Of a stretch of DNA of 64,000 nt, positions 28,806 through 37,351 are shown in pieces. The notes below the pieces were generated by a model. That model made no database searches. It saw only the letters and a list, made by a program, of their open reading frames with translations, and was not told the origin of the DNA. Numbering within the stretch: the first letter of the stretch is position 1; the number at the start of each line of letters is the position of its first letter. This DNA comes from Lentisphaeria bacterium (GTDB taxonomy: Bacteria; Verrucomicrobiota; Lentisphaeria; Victivallales; Victivallaceae): NCBI GenBank assembly GCA_900768505.1, contig CAAGED010000020.1, positions 1 to 64,000 on the forward strand, read 5' to 3'. The position numbers and the translations under genes were made by a program.

Positions 28806-29065
28806 TTTTGCAACATCCTTATACTTATGTTGATTGAGTAATAAATAACCAAAACGAAAAAATTTACGTAAATAATACATCATTTTCGGCAACTTGCAAT
28901 ACCGCAATATGGTTCATATCATATTTTTTTTGATAAAAAAACGCTTTGAGTTTGATTTTTGTTTTTTAGTAGTTATTATAAGCTACGAACTTTAAGCTGC
29001 CGGATGGAAGTGATAATTGCTCCTACAAACCGGCTCAACCAAATTACCAAGTAGATTTTTATAAA

Positions 29066-30148
29066 ATGTTTCAGCAAATATTGGAATATACCCGACAAGA
29101 TTATATCCCGGAGGAGTTTCCGGCCCTCCAAACTCAAATTAAGTGCAATCTCCGGACTAAACCGCTGGCAGGATTGCACATCCTCGACGCCACACCGATT
29201 TTCCGCAACACCACCATCAAGTACGCTTCGCTGATCGCCGCCGGAGCAAAATTATCCATCTCGGATTTCGGCGGTCAACTGCCGTCAGACCCGGCAATTA
29301 TAAAACAAATGGCCGCTTTCGGTATCGAATATTTAACCACTTCTGCGCTGCAAAATGCCAATTTCGACCTAGTTTTAGACTGCGGCGGCCTCCATAAAAA
29401 TGTAAAATCACGCCTTGGCTACTGCGAACTCACCCGCTCCGGGGTCTACCACTATCAAAACTGCAATCAGCCGGTATTTCTGGCCGACTCCGGCCGGGTG
29501 AAAGTTATCGAAACTGCCCTGGGCACCGGCGATGGTTTCTGTCGCGCCATGCGCCAACTGAATTTTGGCTCACTGGCCGGCCGGAAATTCACCGTTTTCG
29601 GATTCGGCAAGGTGGGACTGGGCATAACACTGCGTCTGCTGGAATGCGGTTGTCGCGTAACCGTGGTGGAAGCGCCGGATAAACTTTCCGCCATTCAATG
29701 CTGCCCCGCAGTCAGCTACCTGAATAAAGCGGAGGTCAACAAAACTCTGGCCGACTCGTTCTGCGCCGTAACCGCCACCGGCCGCGCCGGAGCGGCCGGT
29801 AATTGCGCCGACTTCGAAAAATTTTTTGATTCACCACTGCTGCTGGCCAATATGGGAGTGGAGGACGAATTCGGCCCCGGCGTTCCGGCGGAACGGGTTT
29901 TGAACCACAAAAAAACCTTGAATTTCATTTTGCAGGAGCCAACTCAGTTAAAATATATTGATCCGACCATGGCATTGCATAATTTGGGCGCGGAACTGCT
30001 CCGGAATGGCAAATTGACTCCCGGCATTCACGAGCCGGAATCCGGGCAGGAAGAGGATATTATCCGTACCATCACCAAATACGGCAGCATCGGAGCCGAG
30101 ATCAACAAAATTAACCGCATTTATGGGAAAAATGTTTTAGAGGAATAA
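29066..30148 (+). CDS. Adenosylhomocysteinase-like NAD-binding protein, possible S-inosylhomocysteine hydrolase
   Basis: A 360-residue relative of S-adenosylhomocysteine hydrolase (usually 420-480). Order and motifs agree: KPLAGLHILDATPIFRNTTI matches the substrate-domain start, LDCGGLHKN the LDDGGD region, CELTRSGVYHY the EETTTGVHRL region, and VFGFGKVGLG the NAD site. The lysine and aspartate that act in the usual NDSVTKSKFDN segment look replaced in LADSGRVKVIETALG, so the chemistry or substrate may differ. The MTA/SAH deaminase gene starts 6 bp later, which suggests a route by deamination of SAH and cleavage of S-inosylhomocysteine, as described for Methanocaldococcus jannaschii. That link is an inference. 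The ribosome-binding site is weak. Confidence 0.75.
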   Translation: MFQQILEYTRQDYIPEEFPALQTQIKCNLRTKPLAGLHILDATPIFRNTTIKYASLIAAGAKLSISDFGGQLPSDPAIIKQMAAFGIEYLTTSALQNANFDLVLDCGGLHKNVKSRLGYCELTRSGVYHYQNCNQPVFLADSGRVKVIETALGTGDGFCRAMRQLNFGSLAGRKFTVFGFGKVGLGITLRLLECGCRVTVVEAPDKLSAIQCCPAVSYLNKAEVNKTLADSFCAVTATGRAGAAGNCADFEKFFDSPLLLANMGVEDEFGPGVPAERVLNHKKTLNFILQEPTQLKYIDPTMALHNLGAELLRNGKLTPGIHEPESGQEEDIIRTITKYGSIGAEINKINRIYGKNVLEE

Positions 30149-30154
30149 TTACTT

Positions 30155-31414
30155 ATGTCAAAAATCATCATTCATAATGTCCAGTTGAATCAGCAGCCTT
30201 CAGACGTAGTTATTGAAGATAAATACTTCCGTTCCATCACCCCTGCGGCAGCGGATTTTATTCCACCGGCGGATGCAAAGGTTATTGACGGCACCAATTT
30301 GGCCATTGCCGCCCCCTTTTACAACACTCACAATCATGCGGGCATGACCTTACTCCGTGGATTCGCAGATGACATGCGCCTTCAGGAGTGGCTCAACGAA
30401 CACATTTGGCCGATTGAAGCAAAACTTACGGCCAAAATCACTTACGACGGGGTGCGCCTGGCCATTTTGGAGATGATAAAATCCGGCACGGTATCCTTTA
30501 ACGACATGTATTTTTTTCAAACTCAAACTATCCGCGCCGCCGAGGAGATGGGGGTGCGGGCACAGGTAGGGGTTTTGGAAATGAAGTTTGCCGATTCCCG
30601 TTACGAAAATGATGAAATCTGGGAACGGCGCAAGGATTACTCCGATCTGATCCAAATCAATCTGGCGCCGCACGCCATCTACACCACCACCAAAGAGTTA
30701 CTCCAAAGTGTTGCCGATAAGTCGGAACAATTCAACGTTGCCATCCATACTCACGCCGCAGAGACCCGATTCGAGGTCGATAGTTGCCTGAAAGAGCATA
30801 ACATGACCCCAATTGAGTATTTTGACAGTGTAGGCATCCTGCGGCGCAACACCATTTTGGCTCACTGTGTTCACCTGACAAGCCACGATATGGAACTGAT
30901 CCAAAAACGCCAGGCGGTGATCGCCCACAACCCCTGCTCCAATGCGAAATTGGCCTCCGGAATTTGCGAATTGGACAAATTGCTGAAGCACGGCTGCCGC
31001 GTTACCATCGGTACCGACGGCTGCTCCTCCAACAACAACCTCTCCATGCTGGAGGAGATGAAATTCGCCGCGCTCCTGGCCAAGGTCTCCACCAGCGATC
31101 CCACGGCGGCCAATGCCAACATGATTTATCAGTTAGCCACCCGGAATGGAGCGGAAGCATTTGACATTAACGCCGGCGGAATTGCCGTAGGGAAACTGGC
31201 GGATTGTATTTTGGTGGATATCAAACACCATCGGCTGACCGGCGGCGATAATTTAATTTCCCATCTGGTTTATTCCGCCAGCGAAGAGGTGGTCAATAGC
31301 GTCATCTGCAATGGTAGAATCTTAATGGAAAACCGCAAAGTCGAGAATGAAGCGGATATCATTGACTCCGCCCGGGAAAGTTGCAGAATCCTGCAACAAT
31401 CCCAAACAAAGTAG
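30155..31414 (+). CDS. mtaD: 5'-methylthioadenosine/S-adenosylhomocysteine deaminase
   Basis: A 419-residue amidohydrolase. The metal motif HxH is in FYNTHNHAGMTLLRGFADD; further ligands are in HTHAAETRFEVD, ILAHCVHL and the aspartate of TIGTDGCSSNNNLSMLEE. This arrangement is typical of the MtaD/DadD family, which deaminates MTA, SAH and related adenosines (EC 3.5.4.28/31). The gene lies 6 bp after the adenosylhomocysteinase-like gene with its own GAGGAA site, so the pair forms an operon for SAH disposal. Its stop is only 3 bp from the convergent HD-domain gene. Confidence 0.92.
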   Translation: MSKIIIHNVQLNQQPSDVVIEDKYFRSITPAAADFIPPADAKVIDGTNLAIAAPFYNTHNHAGMTLLRGFADDMRLQEWLNEHIWPIEAKLTAKITYDGVRLAILEMIKSGTVSFNDMYFFQTQTIRAAEEMGVRAQVGVLEMKFADSRYENDEIWERRKDYSDLIQINLAPHAIYTTTKELLQSVADKSEQFNVAIHTHAAETRFEVDSCLKEHNMTPIEYFDSVGILRRNTILAHCVHLTSHDMELIQKRQAVIAHNPCSNAKLASGICELDKLLKHGCRVTIGTDGCSSNNNLSMLEEMKFAALLAKVSTSDPTAANANMIYQLATRNGAEAFDINAGGIAVGKLADCILVDIKHHRLTGGDNLISHLVYSASEEVVNSVICNGRILMENRKVENEADIIDSARESCRILQQSQTK

Positions 31415-31417
31415 AAT

Positions 31418-31996
31418 TTATTCCGATGCAGGGTCAAGGCCGAATGCGGCACACAAGTTGTCAAACCGGCGCACTGCACCGGTGCCGAATTTAAGCATTG
31501 ATTTCCGGATGGCGGGTATTTTTTTCTCCGCCATGTCGCCGGATTTGGAGTAAAATTTATCCGCCAGACAAATCAGCCTCTCCTCGCCACTTTCCGGCAA
31601 ATAATCCGCCTCCGGCAAAGGCAGTGCCTGACGAATTATATCCTCCCGGGTTAAACCGCTGCCGGTATGCCGTTCGCAAATCCTGGCAAATGCCTCCATG
31701 TCGCAATTATACCTCCGCCCGTAATCGCGCAGCAGCCCGCCGCCAATAACGCCGTGTGTTATGTATGGAGCATTACCGAAGCAGTGAATTTTTTCCGCCT
31801 GACAGCGCCCGATACCAATATCATGGAGCATGGCACCATTCACAATCAACGTCCGGTCTAAATTTAATTTATTGTCGCCCAAAATTTCCAATGCCTTATC
31901 ACGCACCTGCCCACTGTGCTTGAGCAGCATGCGCCGCAACGGGGTATCTTCGGGATAAAAATACTCGATAATTTTCAATATTTCGCAATCCGACAC
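31418..31996 (-). CDS. HD-domain phosphohydrolase-like protein
   Basis: A 192-residue HD superfamily protein: LKHSGQVRDKAL gives the first histidine, NGAMLHDIGIGRCQ the HD pair, and YITHGVIGGGLL and ICERHTGSGL later histidines. Such proteins are metal-dependent phosphohydrolases acting on nucleotides. The start is taken as GTG 31996: GAGGTGA lies five bases before it and it follows the upstream gene's TGA by 5 bp. A longer frame from 32068 would overlap that gene by 67 bp without a ribosome-binding site. Substrate unknown. Confidence 0.85.
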   Translation of the reverse strand: MSDCEILKIIEYFYPEDTPLRRMLLKHSGQVRDKALEILGDNKLNLDRTLIVNGAMLHDIGIGRCQAEKIHCFGNAPYITHGVIGGGLLRDYGRRYNCDMEAFARICERHTGSGLTREDIIRQALPLPEADYLPESGEERLICLADKFYSKSGDMAEKKIPAIRKSMLKFGTGAVRRFDNLCAAFGLDPASE

Positions 31997-32001
31997 TCGA
32001 C

Positions 32002-32931
32002 TCACCTCATATCTTTTCTGCGTCCGGGGAGATAACAAATCATTTTCCCGATAAAATTCATTCGGCAACCAGTAATTACTACCGTCACCGCCAAGAGAAT
32101 AATTAATATGCCAATTGTCGAGCGCAAGGTCAACTGTTCACCAAACAAAAATATCCCCACCAGTAACGCCGTAACCGGCTCCAATGCCCCTAAAATGGCG
32201 GTTTTAGTTGCCCCGATAAGCTTAATAGCCATGGTCATCAGCAAAAATGAGATAACCGTAGGAAACACTCCCAAACCAATTACGCACCCCAGCCCGAACC
32301 AGGACGGAATCCACTGCACATCCAATCCGCCACGAGTTCGCAGCAGAAAAAGCGGTAATCCGAAGAGCAGAATATAAAACGTCAACGGCACCGATGCCAT
32401 TTTGCCCAAGGCCGACTGCTTGATCGCCACCATATAAATTGCATAGCTTAACGCAGATCCCAGCACCAGCAACACGCCGCAAAAACTTAAAACTCCACCC
32501 TCCCCTCCCCGGTAGAGGATTCCAACGCCGAGCAACGCCCCCAGGACACCCAGAATGGTGGAAAAAGTGATTTTTTCATGAAAAATCCCGCTCATCATCA
32601 CTGCCACCATGACCGGGTAAATAAACAAAATGGTGGAGGCGATTCCGGCATCCATCTTCTGATAACTGAGAAAGAGCAGCAGAGAGGACAAAGCTACCAG
32701 CACTCCGCAAATTAACGCCGGAATTACCAACTTCCATGGCAACGCAAAACTTGCATGCTGAAGTTTCATCACCCCAAATAACATTACCACGGCAAGTAAA
32801 TAACGATAAAAAAGCACACTCTCCGCAGTTAAACCCAACTTATACAATGGCAGTGTAAACAATGGATTCATACCATAAGCCGCCGCCGCCACAATTCCGT
32901 AAAACACCCCTTTTACTTGAGAAGGAACCAT
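32002..32931 (-). CDS. EamA/DMT-family transporter
   Basis: About ten membrane helices arranged as two EamA repeats, starting GVFYGIVAAAAYGMNPLF and GVLLVLGSALSYAIYMVAI. The conserved ends AGIASTILFIYPVMVAVMMSGIFHEKIT and IGATKTAILGALEPVTALLVGIFLFGEQLT each carry the typical helix-4/9 pattern ending in a glutamate. The family exports or imports metabolites. ATG 32931 is preferred; an in-frame TTG at 32955 is possible, and neither has a strong ribosome-binding site. It ends 5 bp before the HD-protein start. Confidence 0.9.
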   Translation of the reverse strand: MVPSQVKGVFYGIVAAAAYGMNPLFTLPLYKLGLTAESVLFYRYLLAVVMLFGVMKLQHASFALPWKLVIPALICGVLVALSSLLLFLSYQKMDAGIASTILFIYPVMVAVMMSGIFHEKITFSTILGVLGALLGVGILYRGGEGGVLSFCGVLLVLGSALSYAIYMVAIKQSALGKMASVPLTFYILLFGLPLFLLRTRGGLDVQWIPSWFGLGCVIGLGVFPTVISFLLMTMAIKLIGATKTAILGALEPVTALLVGIFLFGEQLTLRSTIGILIILLAVTVVITGCRMNFIGKMICYLPGRRKDMR

Positions 32932-33045
32932 AAACCCATACTTTCTGAAATACAAACACTAAAAAATTCCGGAACAATCCATTATTAATTACCCAAACCC
33001 GTCATCCGAGACTCATCCAAGAATCAGGCGCAAATATCCAAAAAA

Positions 33046-33076
33046 GGCGACGCCCCCAAATAATGCAGCCGCCGCC
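33046..33076 (-). terminator. Intrinsic terminator after the SGNH esterase gene
   Basis: On the minus strand GGCGGC (33076-33071) pairs with GTCGCC (33051-33046), with one G-U pair, followed by six T (33045-33040). It lies 20 bp after the esterase stop codon. Confidence 0.65.
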
Positions 33077-33095
33077 CGAATTTGCCATCTGAAGA

Positions 33096-34175
33096 TTATT
33101 TTTCTAATTTCAGCGCCTTTCGCAACGTTGGCAAAACATGTTCAAACATGCGGTAAAAACCTAAATCATTAGGATGGCAGGTGTCCACCGTACATTCGTT
33201 GCGGTTCACATCGCCAAAGAGTGTTTCGCCGTCAATGAAGTAAACATTCTTATCACCCGCTGCCACTGCATTGTCGTAGGTGCGGCGGATAATTTCCCGC
33301 CGTCTGGAGTTAATTTCATAACCGGTGTGGTGCCAAATATCACATTTGGTCATAATAATTATCGGCAACTGCGGGTTGCGCTGGCGAATAATTTTGAAAA
33401 ATTTTTCATGCGTCTCCTCCAAGTGTTCCGCACTGGGCGCATTGTGGTCATAATCCATCACGAAGCAAGCCAAATCTAAACCGGCAATCGCCTCCGCAAC
33501 CTTAAATTCTCCACGCCCGCAACCGGAAAAACCCAAATTTATCTGCGGCGCATCCACTGCTCGACAGAGCATGGAGGTATAAGCATTGCCAGGTCTGGAG
33601 GCGCATCCACCCTGAGTGATCGACGAACCATAAAACAAAATCGGCTTGGCAACCGCATGAGGAGTCGGCGCTTCGATTACCGCATCGGGATCAACACCGA
33701 TCTCCACCTTTTCCGCGCCGCCGTAAAGCGGAAAATTCAGCGTCCACTCCTGCATTTCACCGGAGGTATTTTCATTCAATACCAATTCCAATATTTCCTG
33801 ATCCCGCCCGGGCTGCGCACTGCCCACGTGAAATTTATCACTGCCCACCCCCCGGTAAAGGTCAAAACCGGCACTGCCCAGACGAGGCATGTGATTCATG
33901 TCGCCGGAATAAGCAAGTTTTGCCCGCAACACAACCACCTTAGAATTACTCCGGAAGCGTACCGCCACTCCGCTGGTGTTATTGGCCAAATAAAGCGCCC
34001 CTTCGTTTACATCATCTGTCGTAAAATCTGCCGGCAAACGGTAATACTTATGATCCCGCTCAAACCATCCCAACCCCTCCAAGACAAACGGGGATTTGGT
34101 AACATCAAAATAATATATGGAGCGATCACCGACCTTGGCCGGAACAAAATTTTTATCAATATCCTCAATCTTCAT
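33096..34175 (-). CDS. GxDLY-domain SGNH/GDSL-type esterase
   Basis: A 359-residue protein without signal peptide. The N-terminal half is a jelly-roll-like domain with the GxDLY signature (AGFDLYRGV, about residue 105). The C-terminal half is an SGNH hydrolase: block I FYGSSITQGG gives the serine, the block II glycine is in NLGFSGCGRGE, and the catalytic Asp/His pair is in DTCHPNDLGF. The family deacetylates carbohydrates or hydrolyses small esters. An AGGG site precedes the ATG. It stands alone between terminators, near polysaccharide-related genes. Confidence 0.9.
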   Translation of the reverse strand: MKIEDIDKNFVPAKVGDRSIYYFDVTKSPFVLEGLGWFERDHKYYRLPADFTTDDVNEGALYLANNTSGVAVRFRSNSKVVVLRAKLAYSGDMNHMPRLGSAGFDLYRGVGSDKFHVGSAQPGRDQEILELVLNENTSGEMQEWTLNFPLYGGAEKVEIGVDPDAVIEAPTPHAVAKPILFYGSSITQGGCASRPGNAYTSMLCRAVDAPQINLGFSGCGRGEFKVAEAIAGLDLACFVMDYDHNAPSAEHLEETHEKFFKIIRQRNPQLPIIIMTKCDIWHHTGYEINSRRREIIRRTYDNAVAAGDKNVYFIDGETLFGDVNRNECTVDTCHPNDLGFYRMFEHVLPTLRKALKLEK

Positions 34176-34224
34176 GAAGCAGCCCTTTATATTTGAAAAA
34201 ATATCTAATCAATAACTTTGAGTT

Positions 34225-35001
34225 TTATCGAAAAATCGAACGCCACCAACTTTTCCTCTCCGGCAACGGCATGGCTAAAGGGGCGGAATTCTGCAAAATC
34301 AACGCCGGATTCTCCACCGTCAGCAGGGTGAAAATGTCATCCCCGTAACGCTTGGAGACGATTTTGCGGCACTCGTCAAAACGGAAATGACTTTCGCGAT
34401 GCGCATCGTTGGCAATTACCTTTGCCAACCCCAAATCCAAAATTTTGAACGCATTACGCTGCGCAATTTTACCATATCGGCCGATAATACTGCCGGAATT
34501 GATTTGAATGGCGATCTGATTCTCATTCAGAATCTTCAGCAGTTTATCAAACTCCCTGCCCTCCAGCATGCGTTCCGGGTGGGCAAACAAAACCCGATAC
34601 CCAGCCAATTTAAACTTAAAAAAAACGTTTATCATTGACGGCGGAATAAAATGCTGGTTCATATCCACCAAAAAATATTTGGAATCCCCCAGGGTAATTA
34701 ACCGCTCCGGCGACAATTCGGACAAAAAAACATAATCGTACTCGCACCCTTTCAGCAATGTAAGCTTCTTTGCTTCCTCCAAAGCCGAAATCCGCTGGAA
34801 CGCCGCAAAATACTGCTCTTCCAGCCCCCGCGAGTAGTGACTGGTCGCCGCCAAATGGCTGATTCCGGAAGCCGCCGCTACCCGGAGCATCTCCCGGGAC
34901 TTCTCCTCAGAACTCGCTCCGTCGTCCACTCCCGGCAAAATATGACAATGTAAATCGGTAAAACCGGAGGCAAATGGCGCCACATAAGTTTTAGTATTCA
35001 A
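34225..35001 (-). CDS. CpsB/YwqE-type PHP tyrosine-protein phosphatase
   Basis: A 258-residue PHP-fold manganese phosphatase. DLHCHILPGVDDGASS is the family hallmark with metal histidines; ATSHYSRG, LLKGCEYDYV, LFAHPERM and VIANDAHR supply the remaining ligands. CpsB/Wzb-type enzymes dephosphorylate the tyrosine kinases that control capsule and exopolysaccharide export. No partner kinase is in this window. The start is TTG 35001, with GAGG eight bases upstream. The second paralogous lipoprotein gene lies just upstream. Confidence 0.92.
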   Translation of the reverse strand: MNTKTYVAPFASGFTDLHCHILPGVDDGASSEEKSREMLRVAAASGISHLAATSHYSRGLEEQYFAAFQRISALEEAKKLTLLKGCEYDYVFLSELSPERLITLGDSKYFLVDMNQHFIPPSMINVFFKFKLAGYRVLFAHPERMLEGREFDKLLKILNENQIAIQINSGSIIGRYGKIAQRNAFKILDLGLAKVIANDAHRESHFRFDECRKIVSKRYGDDIFTLLTVENPALILQNSAPLAMPLPERKSWWRSIFR

Positions 35002-35011
35002 GATTGGCGCC

Positions 35012-35401
35012 TCAATTTACTAAATTCGCCGACACTGTGACCGTGTTGATGTAAAAAAACCAGTATGACGGCGTGTGAGTGGTCGTTATGTCCAGCACAT
35101 AATTAGCCCGAATCTCCTTGGCCTTGACCGTAACCATATCCAGCACACAATCCACGTTTACCGTATCTTTAAACCAGGCGGTATAACCGGGAGCCTTGGT
35201 AGCACCGGCCACAATCGGCAGACCGAAAAAATACAAACCGCTGTTTTTTGCCTCAATATGTTCGCCGTTGCCCTTGATCGCGCCAAGCTTTAAATCCTGC
35301 AAATCCTTATCCCGATTGGTTAAATCCATTGACGCACATCCGCTGAACACCAGCGTCGCTCCCCCCAACAACAACATCATCATAACGTTATGAATTTTCA
35401 T
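35012..35401 (-). CDS. Small lipoprotein, paralogue family member A
   Basis: A 129-residue lipoprotein with lipobox FSGC (Cys22). The core shares motifs with two other genes of this window: KNSGLYFFGLPIVAGATK, a DTVNVD segment, MVTVKAKE and a final TVSANLVN. Compare 35429-35806 and 63340-63738. I do not know the family. The repeated layout (lipobox, NSGLYF-x2-PI motif, VNxD, C-terminal strand) suggests a small beta-rich domain in the periplasm or outer membrane. It is next to another member, so a local duplication is likely. Confidence 0.85.
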   Translation of the reverse strand: MKIHNVMMMLLLGGATLVFSGCASMDLTNRDKDLQDLKLGAIKGNGEHIEAKNSGLYFFGLPIVAGATKAPGYTAWFKDTVNVDCVLDMVTVKAKEIRANYVLDITTTHTPSYWFFYINTVTVSANLVN

Positions 35402-35428
35402 AATTAAACAATCCTTAAATTTTTGGGG

Positions 35429-35806
35429 TTAACGAATTACGTTGCCGGAACCATTTGCGGTACGCCAGACAAACAAGAGACCGACACTGCTGCTTTGAGT
35501 GTGCAGATCGACCAATCCGCCGCCACCCAATTTTTTTGCTTTAGCGGCAACCATTCGGCTTACGCCATCGCTGTTGACATTGTCATGAAAGAATGACGGC
35601 AAACCCAAAATGCTCTCCGAACCGGTCATGATCGGGAAAATCAAAAAATAAAGACCGCTGTTGCTGGCACTTACATGCGCCAAATCCTTATTGCTGGTCG
35701 TAGTAATCCGGCGATTATTGAAATGTTCCGCCACCTGAACCGACGAACATCCGCAGAACAGCATCAACGCCACGCCGGATGCGGCAATTAAAAAAAATTT
35801 TTTCAT
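35429..35806 (-). CDS. Small lipoprotein, paralogue family member B
   Basis: A 125-residue lipoprotein with lipobox FCGC (Cys20) following MKKFFLIAASGVALML. It carries the same pattern as its neighbour: SASNSGLYFLIFPIMTGSES, NVNSDGVSRMVAAKAK and a final GSGNVIR. An AAGGG site precedes the ATG. The stop is 28 bp before the start of member A, so they are probably co-transcribed. Function unknown. Confidence 0.85.
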   Translation of the reverse strand: MKKFFLIAASGVALMLFCGCSSVQVAEHFNNRRITTTSNKDLAHVSASNSGLYFLIFPIMTGSESILGLPSFFHDNVNSDGVSRMVAAKAKKLGGGGLVDLHTQSSSVGLLFVWRTANGSGNVIR

Positions 35807-36142
35807 TATTACAAGCCCTTTTATTTACCAAAAAACTTCGGCGCGGTGCCCAATCCAGCCCGCCGCACACAAAAAAAACAATTTACGATAAGCCATCCGA
35901 CTTCGCAAGCGACGTGTTTCATTCTGAAATACGCTATCCAAGCGGATATTGGGACAATTATGCTTATTTAAAGTAATATTGGAAAATGCTTTTGCAAATT
36001 TTTTTTGCAATTTTTTATGCCTTGCAATTAAAATATCAATTTTTTTCACCGAGTGGCAGTTACAACAGTCATTCGACCCGCATTGCCCACCAGCTCTCCT
36101 CCAGTTGCGTTCTCGACTAATGTATTTATCTGATGTAACAAA
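35807..36142. other. Gene-free spacer upstream of the lipoprotein pair
   Basis: AT-rich spacer between the lipoprotein pair and the YeiH-like gene. A minus-strand reading frame of 74 codons (35825-36049) begins with GTG, has no ribosome-binding site and no family likeness, so I do not call it. The stretch probably holds the promoter for the lipoprotein pair and the 3' end of the YeiH transcript. Confidence 0.5.
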
Positions 36143-37150
36143 TCAAAGTTTTACCACACCGCTGTATATCAGTATACACCACAAACTTGAGAGCAAAACC
36201 CACAATATCACCCCCAGTAAAATCGGTTTGATTCCCAATTCGCGCAATTTCTGCCGACTCAAATTCGCTCCGATAATAAACAATGTTAAAATCATCAGAT
36301 ATTTAGAACCGTCCTTCAATGCACCGCCCGCCTTGCTAAACTGGGGAAAGAGATAAATCAGCAATGCCGCCAGCAAAAATCCCGGAATAAACCATGGCAC
36401 CCGCACCTTTATTTTCCGTTTGGCGGCACATTCACTCTTATCAGGTTTCGCCGCCGCTCCGGTTAACGTCGACTTGACAAAAAGCGAAAGATAGAGCGTC
36501 ACCGGAATAATCCACAACGCCCGCGCTAATTTCACCGTGACTCCCACATCCAGCGCCGTCGGCCCGTAAGCAAAAGTCGCCCCCACTACCGAGCTGGTAT
36601 CATGAATGGCCAGCGCCGCCCACAATCCAAATTGCTCCTCGGTAAAATCCAGATAATGGCCAACTACCGGAAATATCAGCAGCGCCACCGCATTCAGGGC
36701 AAAAACCGTGGCCGATGCAATGGCGATGTGATGCGCCCTGGCATTCAACGTCGGTGCGGCGGCCGCAATGGCACTGCCGCCGCAAATCGACGTGCCGATG
36801 CTGATAAGGTAAGCACAATCCCGCTCAAGTTTCAATTTTTTCCCCAAGTAAATTCCCAAAATCAAACCAATCAAAATTCCGCTTAATGTGTAGATGATTC
36901 CATCTGCTCCCGCCTTCAATACCTCCACAATATTCATGCCGAAGCCCATCAGCACAAATGAAAAACCCAACAACGGCGAACTAAGTTTGCCACACGTCGC
37001 CGCAAATGGATTTCCCCAAGTCACTGCAAAAATTATACTGCTAATTACCGCTAACCCCGGCGCATAATCCTGCGCCGTCCGACTAAAACAGGGCATTATT
37101 GCAAAAGCCGCCGCTGTGAAAATAAAGATAATTTTTTTTAATGTTTCCAT
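36143..37150 (-). CDS. YeiH-family putative sulfate/sulfite exporter (UPF0324)
   Basis: About ten hydrophobic helices over 335 residues. GFGMNIVEVLKAG, YLISIGTSICGGSAIAAAAP, WAALAIHDTSSVVGA and the closing LGIKPILLGVILWVLLSSL are the hallmarks of the YeiH family. ATG 37150 is preferred to an upstream in-frame TTG at 37174. The neighbouring divergent LysR gene resembles YeiE, the usual regulator of this family. Sulfur-anion transport is a family inference. Confidence 0.92.
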   Translation of the reverse strand: METLKKIIFIFTAAAFAIMPCFSRTAQDYAPGLAVISSIIFAVTWGNPFAATCGKLSSPLLGFSFVLMGFGMNIVEVLKAGADGIIYTLSGILIGLILGIYLGKKLKLERDCAYLISIGTSICGGSAIAAAAPTLNARAHHIAIASATVFALNAVALLIFPVVGHYLDFTEEQFGLWAALAIHDTSSVVGATFAYGPTALDVGVTVKLARALWIIPVTLYLSLFVKSTLTGAAAKPDKSECAAKRKIKVRVPWFIPGFLLAALLIYLFPQFSKAGGALKDGSKYLMILTLFIIGANLSRQKLRELGIKPILLGVILWVLLSSLWCILIYSGVVKL

Positions 37151-37255
37151 GTTTTCACCATTCAAGTGTTTCAAGACAAAAACACCGGTTTCCCTTTCTT
37201 AATTTGTTTTTTTATCCGCAGCAGGTTGTTGTCCAGTTAATATAAGCGATTGATT

Positions 37256-37286
37256 AATAAATAAAAATAATTTGACTTTATTTATT
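37256..37286. promoter_or_regulatory. Inverted repeat in the divergent lysR/yeiH-like intergenic region
   Basis: AATAAATAAA (37256-37265) is a perfect inverted match of TTTATTTATT (37277-37286), spaced by 11 bases, the shape of a LysR binding site (two half-sites about 21 bp apart). A candidate lysR promoter overlaps its right arm: TTTGAC at 37271-37276 and TATAAA at 37293-37298, 16 bp apart. Autoregulation of the LysR gene is an inference; low complexity of the repeat calls for caution. Confidence 0.45.
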
Positions 37287-37351
37287 TATAACTATAAATT
37301 ATAATAAAATGAAATTTAAATGCCAAGCACATAAAATTTGGAGCTCCTCAG

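Noticed and set aside
27987..28841. 284-codon plus-strand open frame
   Set aside because: It is antisense to a Gfo/Idh/MocA gene with intact motifs; no start signal.
28908..29065. Possible SAH or SAM riboswitch before the adenosylhomocysteinase-like gene
   Set aside because: Only short complementary pieces (GCCGG with CCGGC) are visible; I could not match the conserved core of known SAH or SAM riboswitches.
35825..36049. 74-codon minus-strand frame starting with GTG
   Set aside because: No ribosome-binding site and no family; could be a real small gene but evidence is too thin.
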